A DNA stretch of 5,255 nucleotides, taken from contig JAGHDT010000090.1 of NCBI GenBank assembly GCA_021159805.1, forward strand, positions 1-5,255. The letters are read 5' to 3'. The notes under the pieces were generated by a model that searched no databases, was not told where the DNA came from, and saw nothing but the letters and a program-made list of their open reading frames with translations. The stretch comes from Anaerolineae bacterium (lineage in GTDB: Bacteria > Chloroflexota > Anaerolineae > B4-G1 > SLSP01). A program made the translations under genes and the position numbers. Positions 1-5,191 of the stretch are shown piece by piece (position 1 is the stretch's first letter; the number at the start of each line of letters is the position of its first letter).

Positions 1-98
1 CCATCCATCCATCCTGCTATATACACCTTCGCTCACGCTAGGCAAACGCAGGTGATCGGGATTATACGTGCCACAGCGACCGACACACCACAGGCCCG

Positions 99-1220
99 CT
101 AGCCACCCAGCAGCACCCTCATCACGCGAGCTCTACTCTGACATCGCTGGTACCGCACTTGCACGACCTGTGCGAGCTCCAGGGATGTCGCCCGCATATC
201 AAATTCCGGGTTTGCTGCCTCCACCGTCCGGCGCCAGCTCTCGGGGACGGCGGATATGCCGTGCATCGCGCCGGCAATGGCGCCGACTAGCGTCGCGTAG
301 CTATCGCTATCCCGCCCGTAGTTGACACAGCCGATGATCGCTTGGCGCAGGTTTCCGTCCGCAGCAACCAGCATTCCCAGAGCGACCGCCAACGTCTGGG
401 CTGCCTCCGAACCCAGCTCGCCGATCCGCAGTTGTTCATAGTAAGCCTCGCGGACAGAAAAGACATCCCGGTGACGCAGGGCAAGGTCAACCGCAGTGGT
501 CACCAATCGCTCATTGACCGTAAAGACGTGATCGTACCACTGCCACGCCCGCGTCAGTGGGCCTTCGACACGGTGTGCCTGCGCGGCAGCCAGCGCCTGC
601 TCGACGACGGACGCCGGCGTCGAATCAGGCGCCAGCGCAGCAGCGACCGCCGCCGCGCTCATCGCCGCCGAATACTTGGCATATCCATCGCTGATGAAGT
701 CAACATCGAAGCTCAGCGCAAATGCCGCCTCAGGATCGCCGGGACAGATCAGACCCAGCGGTCCATTCGCCATCGAGAAACCGTTGGTCATCCGGCCGCC
801 CCAGATCAGCTTGGCCTCACCATAGACACCGCCCAAGGCATACTCCTCCAGGAAGCCACGCTCTAGGGACGTCTCAGCAGCGTGATAGGCCTGCACGATC
901 GCCCAGGCGATATCGCCCCGCCGCGGCAGCGCCCCACGCCAGCACGGGCTCCCATCGGCCACCATCGCCCCGGCCACAAGATGCTTAAGCCGGGTATCAT
1001 CCGTCACCGACCCCGGCGCCCTCCGGAAGTGGTTATGATAGTCCGGCACAGACTCATAGGGCAGAAGATCGTCGACGACACCGTGGATCTCCTGAATCCG
1101 CTGGTACGTCCAGCCCTCCACAGGCCCGCCCATCGCATCCCCAATCGCCCCTGCCACCATCGCTGCGTAGATCCGGTCGAAGCGGGGTGTGGCGCCTAGG
1201 TCCTGGTCTGTCTTTGTCAT
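99..1220 (-). CDS. ADP-ribosylglycohydrolase (ARH/DraG) family protein
   Basis: This 373-residue protein belongs to the ADP-ribosylglycohydrolase fold, whose members use a two-metal (usually Mg) centre to cleave ADP-ribose from modified residues or related N- and O-glycosidic bonds. The N-terminal GAIGDAMGGP motif lies at about residues 24-33. The metal-binding TDDT lies at residues 73-76, inside GSVTDDTRLKHL. The second metal motif, GRDSDS, lies at residues 302-307, with Asp304 and Asp306; the family usually has DxDT, so Ser307 is a mild substitution. GAIAGAMHG follows it, as is typical. All expected metal ligands are present and the length is normal, so it should be active. No signal peptide is seen, so it is probably cytosolic. 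The start has a modest AGAGG sequence about 7 bases upstream (1228-1232). No ADP-ribosyltransferase is nearby. Uncharacterised members of this family also occur in sugar and nucleoside loci, so the true substrate is open. It probably has its own promoter at 1328-1356. Confidence 0.9.
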   Translation of the reverse strand: MTKTDQDLGATPRFDRIYAAMVAGAIGDAMGGPVEGWTYQRIQEIHGVVDDLLPYESVPDYHNHFRRAPGSVTDDTRLKHLVAGAMVADGSPCWRGALPRRGDIAWAIVQAYHAAETSLERGFLEEYALGGVYGEAKLIWGGRMTNGFSMANGPLGLICPGDPEAAFALSFDVDFISDGYAKYSAAMSAAAVAAALAPDSTPASVVEQALAAAQAHRVEGPLTRAWQWYDHVFTVNERLVTTAVDLALRHRDVFSVREAYYEQLRIGELGSEAAQTLAVALGMLVAADGNLRQAIIGCVNYGRDSDSYATLVGAIAGAMHGISAVPESWRRTVEAANPEFDMRATSLELAQVVQVRYQRCQSRARVMRVLLGG

Positions 1221-1251
1221 AGCTGTGCCTCTACGGCAGAAGAAAGGAATA

Positions 1252-1307
1252 CAGAATCAGCGAATGGAAGAATCAGCGAGTCAGCGAAAAAGCGAGCAGG
1301 CGAAAAG
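1252..1307. repeat. Octamer tandem repeat array, degenerate (GCGAATCA-like)
   Basis: Seven consecutive units with an exact 8-base period start at 1252, 1260, 1268, 1276, 1284, 1292 and 1300. The consensus is roughly GCGAATCA: the 1260, 1276, 1284, 1292 and 1300 units begin GCGA, while the 1252 and 1268 units end AGAATCA. The array lies in the predicted 5' untranslated leader of the ADP-ribosylglycohydrolase gene, between its promoter and its start codon. It contains two copies of the 11-mer AGAATCAGCGA (1253-1263 and 1269-1279), which recurs beside the DUF296 gene. The function is unknown. Confidence 0.65.
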
Positions 1308-1327
1308 ACAGGTCGGTGCTCTCCAGG

Positions 1328-1356
1328 AGTATAGTGGCATTTGGGCATTGTGTGAA
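1328..1356 (-). promoter_or_regulatory. Predicted sigma70-type promoter of the ADP-ribosylglycohydrolase gene
   Basis: Read on the minus strand, TTCACA (1351-1356) matches the -35 consensus at 5 of 6 bases. TATACT (1328-1333) matches the -10 consensus at 5 of 6. They are separated by 17 bases, the optimal spacing. Transcription would begin near 1321 and give a leader of about 100 bases before the start codon at 1220. The promoter lies directly downstream of the palindrome that probably ends the preceding unit, which fits a separate transcript. This is a sequence prediction only. Confidence 0.45.
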
Positions 1357-1364
1357 CCGTCACA
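1351..1364. promoter_or_regulatory. Possible operator: TGTGA-N4-TCACA dyad over the -35 element
   Basis: A small perfect dyad with 5-base arms, TGTGA (1351-1355) and TCACA (1360-1364), covers the predicted -35 hexamer. It resembles the half-sites bound by CRP/FNR-family regulators, but those usually have six bases between the halves, not four. Its position would suit a repressor. The short arms leave a fair chance of coincidence. Confidence 0.2.
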
Positions 1365-1397
1365 TGGTCCGATTGGGGCGTGCAATTCGTCATGCTC

Positions 1398-1445
1398 CCG
1401 TCACAGACAAAGCGCTCGCCGCGGCGAGCGCTTTGTCTGTGACGG
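1398..1445. terminator. 48-bp perfect palindrome, probable terminator hairpin
   Basis: Bases 1398-1421 are the exact reverse complement of 1422-1445, giving 24-base arms with no mismatch and no obligatory loop. The GC-rich core (GCGCTCGCC and its complement) is flanked by AAA on one side and TTT on the other, as in bidirectional intrinsic terminators. There is, however, no long T-run beyond the outer stem on either strand. It begins 10 bases after the DUF296 stop codon and precedes the predicted promoter of the next gene, the expected place for a terminator. A mobile palindromic element or a protein-binding site are alternatives. Confidence 0.6.
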
Positions 1446-1455
1446 CTGGATGATA

Positions 1456-1893
1456 CTACCCCTTCGGACCCAGAAGGCTGATCTTCCGCTCGGCATCGTA
1501 ATGACGGTCCAACGCCAGGCCGTTGAACTTAAGGATGATCAGCTCCGCCAGATAGAGCACCTCGCAGCCGAGCTCCACGTGACCGGCGACCGACCACTCG
1601 TCGCGGTAGCCCACCGTCATATGTAGGTGCGGCTTCCCGTCAGCGATGATCCCGCTGATGCTGGAGACCTCCAACGGCTTCTCGATCAGATAAATCCGAT
1701 CATCGGGCGGGAAACGATCGTGCACAATATGATGCATCCGTGCCACCTTCAGCGTGCCGATACCTGACACCACAGCACCATTCTTGATGTTGTGTTCCTT
1801 GACCGCCGCCTCAACCGTCTCCAACAACATCTCACCCGGCGCGATGCCTAGGGCGATAACCTCCGTCGATCCGGAAAACGCCTGACTGAACAT
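1456..1893 (-). CDS. PPC/DUF296-domain protein
   Basis: This 145-residue protein spans essentially one PPC domain (plants and prokaryotes conserved; DUF296, PF03479), which forms a small trimeric fold. Plant members are fused to AT-hook DNA-binding segments; bacterial stand-alone members are often labelled DNA-binding, but their role is mostly unproven. Diagnostic features are GAVVSGIGTL at residues 39-48, GKPHLHMTV at 86-94 and GH at 104-105. His89, His91 and His105 fit the metal-binding histidines seen in bacterial PPC structures. The usual GGHL is AGHV here. No AT-hook, signal peptide or membrane segment is seen. I chose the ATG at 1891-1893 because AGGAG (1900-1904) sits 6 bases before it and the protein then begins at the domain. 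An in-frame ATG at 1965 would add 24 residues encoded by repeat DNA. It follows the RraA-like gene by 96 bases and is closed by the palindrome at 1398-1445, so it is probably last in the sugar-related transcript. Confidence 0.9.
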   Translation of the reverse strand: MFSQAFSGSTEVIALGIAPGEMLLETVEAAVKEHNIKNGAVVSGIGTLKVARMHHIVHDRFPPDDRIYLIEKPLEVSSISGIIADGKPHLHMTVGYRDEWSVAGHVELGCEVLYLAELIILKFNGLALDRHYDAERKISLLGPKG

Positions 1894-1899
1894 ATGTCT

Positions 1900-1904
1900 C
1901 TCCT
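1900..1904 (-). promoter_or_regulatory. Ribosome binding site that sets the DUF296 start
   Basis: On the minus strand AGGAG, in the wider context CAGGAGAGA, ends 6 bases before the ATG at 1891-1893. No comparable sequence precedes the upstream in-frame ATG at 1963-1965. This decides in favour of the 145-residue product. Confidence 0.75.
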
Positions 1905-1907
1905 GAA

Positions 1908-1988
1908 GAGAATAGAAGAATGGAAGAATCAGCGAGAAACGATTCCTCATTCCGTGATTCTTCATTCTCCCGTTCGCTGATTCTGTCT
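1908..1988. repeat. Inverted array of 7-8-base GAAT-type repeats
   Basis: The gap between the RraA-like and DUF296 genes is almost filled by short-period repeats. On the plus strand, 8-base units start at 1908, 1916, 1924 and 1932 with a GAAT or GCGA core. From 1941 to 1988 the same core appears in reverse complement (ATTC) at steps of 7 to 8 bases. The outer ends hold the 11-mer AGAATCAGCGA (1925-1935) and its exact reverse complement (1974-1984), so transcripts could fold into a long, imperfect hairpin. Bases 1918-1936 are identical to 1262-1280. Confidence 0.6.
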
Positions 1989-1989
1989 T

Positions 1990-2688
1990 CTAGATTACCG
2001 TCTCGTCCGGCTCCAGCCCCAACTCCTCGTACTTGGCGCGGCGCGAGACCTTGTCGTTGCGCAACTCCTGGTGCGCGTACCTGGCGACGTCGCGGGCGAT
2101 GTCCTGCGGCACGACGATGATCCCATCCCCATCGCCGACAACGACGTCGCCGGGGAAAACCGTCACGCCGCCGACCGCCACGGGGATGTCATAGGCGTCG
2201 AACTGCAGCCGCCCCTGGACCATACCGTGGGAGATCATCCGCGACCAGAACGGGATCTTCTGCAGGATCACTTCGTCGGTATCGCGCACACCGCCGTTGG
2301 TCACGTAACCCGTGGCGCCGTTGATCAGGCCATCCATGCCGTTGTTCGAGCCCATCAGGCCAACGTCGACGCCGCTCTGGTCGATCACACAGAAGTCGCC
2401 GGGCCTGATGTCCGCGATCCAAGGGTAGGTGCAGACGTTGCCGTAGTACCAGCCGGACCACTTGGTATATTCCTCGGGCGTCATCTTGGGCATCGGACCT
2501 CGATACGGCAAGTACCGCGCTGTCTTGGCGATACCGACAGCTCGCGTCCGCCACAAAGGCCGGATCGCGGGGATCATCGATCCGTAGTTGTGGCGTCCCA
2601 TCCAATCCATCCCATCGCGCACATCCGCCACCCGCAGGTCGGCGTACACGCTTAGCAGTTCTTTGCGCTCAGAATCGTTGACAGTCAT
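1990..2688 (-). CDS. RraA-like / HMG-aldolase-like family protein
   Basis: This 232-residue protein belongs to the family that contains the RNase E regulator RraA and the class II aldolases and decarboxylases acting on 4-hydroxy-4-methyl-2-oxoglutarate or oxaloacetate. Supporting features are RVADVRDGMD at residues 19-28, the glycine-rich GLMGSNNGMDG at 110-120, NGGVRD at 131-136 and VFPGDVVVGDGDGIIVVP at 177-194. The last two are the family's strongest signatures. Arg135 and Asp136 match the pair that in aldolase members binds the keto acid and divalent metal. The usual Asp before GG is Asn131, which may mark a subfamily with another substrate. It is longer than E. coli RraA (about 160 residues), and an insert around residues 58-92 is rich in Tyr and Trp. 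An enzyme of sugar-acid or keto-acid metabolism fits the locus better than an RNase E inhibitor; this is inference. The start has AGGGAG (2698-2703) 9 bases upstream. The protein is probably cytosolic. Confidence 0.88.
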   Translation of the reverse strand: MTVNDSERKELLSVYADLRVADVRDGMDWMGRHNYGSMIPAIRPLWRTRAVGIAKTARYLPYRGPMPKMTPEEYTKWSGWYYGNVCTYPWIADIRPGDFCVIDQSGVDVGLMGSNNGMDGLINGATGYVTNGGVRDTDEVILQKIPFWSRMISHGMVQGRLQFDAYDIPVAVGGVTVFPGDVVVGDGDGIIVVPQDIARDVARYAHQELRNDKVSRRAKYEELGLEPDETVI

Positions 2689-2729
2689 GTAGCGTGTCTC
2701 CCTGGATTAGGTGATCAGCGCACAGACAG

Positions 2730-2795
2730 CAGTAAGGAGTACGGAGTAAGGAGTATGGCCTACACGGCTTACTGCTTACTTCTTACTGCCCACTC
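2730..2795. repeat. Inverted pair of heptamer arrays (GAGTAAG type)
   Basis: Four heptamers of the type (C/G)AGTA(A/C/T)G run without gaps at 2730-2757. After a 10-base spacer, four heptamers of the opposite orientation (CTTACTG type) run at 2768-2795. The two arrays match as an imperfect inverted repeat at about 20 of 28 positions, so either strand could form a hairpin with a 10-base loop. The structure lies in the gap between the esterase and the RraA-like gene. It resembles in style the short tandemly repeated repetitive sequences known from filamentous cyanobacteria. Its function is unknown. Confidence 0.7.
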
Positions 2796-2804
2796 CGGTC
2801 CTTT

Positions 2805-2832
2805 GCTGACCGCTGACAGCTGAAAGCTACCC
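2805..2832. repeat. Heptamer repeat (GCTGACC type) at the esterase 3' end
   Basis: Four 7-base units start at 2805, 2812, 2819 and 2826. The first three share GCTGA and the last begins GCTA. The array runs up to the stop codon of the esterase gene, with one base of overlap, and its sequence differs from the neighbouring GAGTAAG-type arrays. The last unit is diverged, so only three are convincing. Confidence 0.5.
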
Positions 2833-3806
2833 TACAACCCCTTCATAAACTCAAAAATCTTGTCCCCATAGCCGGGCAGGCCTTCGTGTCCAAAGTCAGG
2901 ATAGATAGCCATCGACTTCTCACACGTGAGAGCGTTGTAGGCCGCGAACTGGGTCGACGGCGGGCAGATAGTGTCCATCAGGCCAGTGAACCAGAGCACC
3001 TCCGCCTTGGTCCGTGGCGCCAAGTTGTGGACATCAATGTAACCCAGCGCGTTGAAGACTTCTTCCTCGCGGTCGTGGGTCGGATCAAACTTACGGAACC
3101 ACTCCCGCAGCTCGGCGTAGGCATCCTTGTCTTGATCCATCTCCCAGACGCGCTTGTAATCGCTGAGGAAGGGGAAGACCGGGGCCGCTCGCTTGATCCG
3201 CGGCGCCAACGACATACAGGCTACCGTCAGGGCGCCGCCCTGACTGCCGCCCGTCGCGCCAACGCGGGTCTCATCAACCGACTCCATCGACATCACGATG
3301 TCGGCCATCTCAGCCGTGTCCAGGAAGATGTCGCGGAAGAGCAACTTCTCCGGATGGCCGGCCAGCGCGTCCTCCAGACCGCGGACTATGTGACCACGGA
3401 GTGTCCACCCCTTGACGCCCCCGACATCTTCGGACAACCCGCCCTGACCCCGGCAGTCAAGCGCTGCAACGGTGTAGCCCTCGGCGACATAGCCCAGCTT
3501 ATCATTCCAGTCGCCACAGCTACCTGAGTAGCCGTGGAACATCAGCAGGGCAGGGCTCGGGGCCGCAATCGTGCGCGGACGCAGAAACTTCGCGTGCACC
3601 CGAGCGCCACCGACACCGGTGAAATAGAGGTGGAAGCACTCAGCGAACGAGGTCTGGAACTCGGCGGGAATCAACTCCACGCCGGGGTCCAGAGCTCGCA
3701 TCTCGGCCAGACTCTGATCCCAGAAGGTATCAAAGTCTGCAGGGCGCGGGCTGATACCCCGATACGTCTTGAGCGTCTCCAGCGGAAAATCAAACATCAA
3801 AGGCAT
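2832..3806 (-). CDS. CE7-family acetyl xylan esterase / cephalosporin-C deacetylase
   Basis: This 324-residue protein is an alpha/beta hydrolase of carbohydrate esterase family 7. Family members remove acetyl groups from xylo-oligosaccharides and other small acetylated substrates, and also from cephalosporin C. The CE7 signature is complete: RGQ at residues 119-121, GGSQGG at 186-191 with nucleophile Ser188, Asp278 in GLMDTICPPST, and His307 in GHE. HGYSG at 91-95 supplies the oxyanion region. Length and spacing match characterised CE7 esterases, and the N-terminal segment around RPADFDTFW (residues 21-29) is typical. There is no signal peptide, so it should act in the cytosol on imported sugars. 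The ATG is preceded by a strong AGGAGGA (3812-3818), 5 bases away. It follows the substrate-binding lipoprotein by 68 bases, which suggests deacetylation of the captured ligand. The family is certain; the natural substrate is inferred. Confidence 0.95.
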   Translation of the reverse strand: MPLMFDFPLETLKTYRGISPRPADFDTFWDQSLAEMRALDPGVELIPAEFQTSFAECFHLYFTGVGGARVHAKFLRPRTIAAPSPALLMFHGYSGSCGDWNDKLGYVAEGYTVAALDCRGQGGLSEDVGGVKGWTLRGHIVRGLEDALAGHPEKLLFRDIFLDTAEMADIVMSMESVDETRVGATGGSQGGALTVACMSLAPRIKRAAPVFPFLSDYKRVWEMDQDKDAYAELREWFRKFDPTHDREEEVFNALGYIDVHNLAPRTKAEVLWFTGLMDTICPPSTQFAAYNALTCEKSMAIYPDFGHEGLPGYGDKIFEFMKGL

Positions 3807-3826
3807 TTTCGTCCTCCTGTTTATGG

Positions 3827-3863
3827 TGATCCACCCGGCAACCGTAGAGGTCCGGGTGGATCA
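3827..3863. other. 12-bp hairpin between the binding-protein and esterase genes
   Basis: TGATCCACCCGG (3827-3838) and its exact reverse complement (3852-3863) form a 12-base-pair stem around 13 bases. Inside the loop ACC and GGT (3841-3843 and 3849-3851) can add three more pairs. It begins 11 bases after the binding-protein stop codon and ends 20 bases before the esterase ATG, just above its ribosome binding site. No T-run follows, so a partial terminator or an mRNA 3'-end stabiliser, as often follows binding-protein genes, is more likely than a full terminator. An operator is also possible. Confidence 0.6.
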
Positions 3864-3874
3864 GGGCTGCACTA

Positions 3875-5113
3875 CTAGAATCCAGACTTCTCCTGAGCCT
3901 CATCCAGAGTGGTCTGCACCGGATCACCATTCTGGATCCTCGCGACTGCAGTGCTGTATGCTTGCATCGCGGTACCCCACGTCTTTCCCAGCTGGCCCTC
4001 AAAAGAGAGATTGAAGGAAATGAGGTTCGGCAGCGAGGCGCGTCCCACATCCACGCCCTCCGGCGACAATAAGCGTGTCATAGCATCAGACTCGGCGACA
4101 GAACGCCGGGGTGGCATCAGGCCTGGAGGCGCTTGGCCGCTGATGTAGGAGACCCACTCCCAGGCAGCTTGAGCATCCTGGGTCTCGGGCGAGATCACCA
4201 ATCCCAGCACCGTGCCCGTGGTGACGGCGTTCCGGCCCCGGGGCAGTGGCGCGATCCCCACGTTGAGGTCACCCCAATCGTCTCCCAGATAGCCGATCCA
4301 CATAGCATACTTGCCACCGTTGATCCCTGCGTCGGGGTATGGCATCTGTCGCCCCCCCAATGGTGGGGCCACCTTGTGCAGGTGGCTGAGATCGGCGTAC
4401 CACTGCATTGCCTCAACATTGAGCGGCTCGTTGAAGATGATCCGGGTAGGATTGCTCAGGTCATCGAAAAAGCGCCCACCATTCTGGTAGATAAGCAGCA
4501 TAAGCTCAGTGAGGCCCCTCTGCCCCCCCACTTGCTGGTAGGCGTAGCCATATTCGCCCGCGTCCTCGTGCGTAAGGCGCTTGGCGCGTTCCAGGAACTC
4601 ATCCTGGGTCCATTCCAGCTCGGGATAGGGTACGACATACTTGTCGAAGAGGTCCTTGTTATAGACCATTACGGCCACATCCACCATATAGGGGATGGCA
4701 TACGTCTGTCCCTGGACATTCATCACATCTGCGGCACCGGGGTAGAAATCGTCCATCGAGAAGTCCCTATCCTCGGAGATCAAGGCGTTCAGACTGATCA
4801 CAGCTTGCTCTTCAATCAGACCTGGGAGCATGAACTGCGGCACAAGGGCTACGTCGTATTGATTCTCCTCCGACTGCCGACGAAAATAGAAGCGATTGCC
4901 CTGCGCCAACTCAAGAGTGACATTCTTGTGCTGACTCTGGAATGCCTCGATCAGAGCAGCATAGTAGTTGGTGTCGCCGGGAAAAGCAAAGCGGATCGTC
5001 ACCGGCTCTCTGGGAACCAGGAATGAGGTGTCCACACAACCACACAGTAGTGCGGCCAGACACCCCACAAGCAGGCTTCTTCCAAACAGAGTGCGCTTAC
5101 AACCACGAGCCAT
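3875..5113 (-). CDS. ABC transporter substrate-binding lipoprotein, family 1 (sugar type)
   Basis: This 412-residue protein is an extracellular solute-binding protein of family 1, the group that delivers sugars and oligosaccharides to CUT1-type ABC importers. The N-terminus has a lipoprotein signal: basic residues (ARGCKR), a hydrophobic stretch (residues 14-24) and a lipobox LCGC with acylated Cys26. The mature part has family hallmarks: the first beta strand VTIRFAF (38-44), then GQTYAIPYMVD (135-145), VMVYNKDLFDKY (148-159), a Trp-x-x-x-Glu-Phe motif at 168-173, NGGRFFDD (211-218) and a late PPRRSVAES segment (334-342). Length is typical. The ATG at 5111-5113 has GGAGG (5119-5123) 5 bases before it. 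No permease or ATPase is in the window; the partner membrane proteins are probably encoded elsewhere or upstream. The tail of a second, similar protein precedes it. The ligand cannot be read from sequence; the esterase next door suggests an acetylated oligosaccharide. Confidence 0.93.
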   Translation of the reverse strand: MARGCKRTLFGRSLLVGCLAALLCGCVDTSFLVPREPVTIRFAFPGDTNYYAALIEAFQSQHKNVTLELAQGNRFYFRRQSEENQYDVALVPQFMLPGLIEEQAVISLNALISEDRDFSMDDFYPGAADVMNVQGQTYAIPYMVDVAVMVYNKDLFDKYVVPYPELEWTQDEFLERAKRLTHEDAGEYGYAYQQVGGQRGLTELMLLIYQNGGRFFDDLSNPTRIIFNEPLNVEAMQWYADLSHLHKVAPPLGGRQMPYPDAGINGGKYAMWIGYLGDDWGDLNVGIAPLPRGRNAVTTGTVLGLVISPETQDAQAAWEWVSYISGQAPPGLMPPRRSVAESDAMTRLLSPEGVDVGRASLPNLISFNLSFEGQLGKTWGTAMQAYSTAVARIQNGDPVQTTLDEAQEKSGF

Positions 5114-5150
5114 AGATACCTCCAGAGCAAGACTGGCCTGAATTGACCCT

Positions 5151-5179
5151 GCCCGGCACGGTTGACATCCGCGCCGGGC
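5151..5179. other. Hairpin in the gap upstream of the binding-protein gene
   Basis: GCCCGGC (5151-5157) and GCCGGGC (5173-5179) form a 7-base-pair stem. After one A/C mismatch, three more pairs (5159-5161 with 5169-5171) close a 7-base loop. A third copy of the arm, GCCCGGC at 5197-5203, overlaps the last codons of the upstream gene and could pair with the same 5173-5179 segment, so the two folds exclude each other. No T-run follows on the minus strand. It could stabilise the upstream transcript or tune expression of the downstream gene. Confidence 0.45.
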
Positions 5180-5191
5180 TCGTCCACAAGC

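Noticed and set aside
1..14. CCAT tandem repeat at the left edge
   Set aside because: It has just over three short units, cut by the window edge, too few to interpret.
18..66. Promoter-like hexamers on the minus strand near the left edge (TATAAT at 61-66; TTGCCT-N16-TATATA at 18-45)
   Set aside because: The first has no -35 partner at normal spacing and the second has only a 4 of 6 match. The gene they would serve is outside the window.
1894..1965. Longer DUF296 protein starting at the ATG of 1963-1965
   Set aside because: The extra 24 residues are encoded by repeat DNA, have no ribosome binding site and lie outside the domain.
1252..2832. CRISPR array
   Set aside because: The repeat units are 7-11 bases, degenerate and without regular unique spacers, and no cas genes are present.
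2071..3527. Plus-strand open frames at 2071-2655 and 2886-3527
   Set aside because: Both are antisense to convincing genes (RraA-like and CE7). Their translations are rich in His, Arg, Asp and Val, as expected from the reversed codons of a GC-rich gene.
4133..5026. Long plus-strand open frame (297 codons) opposite the substrate-binding-protein gene
   Set aside because: It is fully antisense to a gene with clear family motifs, signal peptide and ribosome binding site, and its own translation shows no recognisable domain.
5162..5190. TTGACA on the plus strand at 5162-5167 as a promoter
   Set aside because: No -10 hexamer lies 16-18 bases downstream, and the strand carries no gene here. It falls in the loop of the 5151-5179 hairpin.
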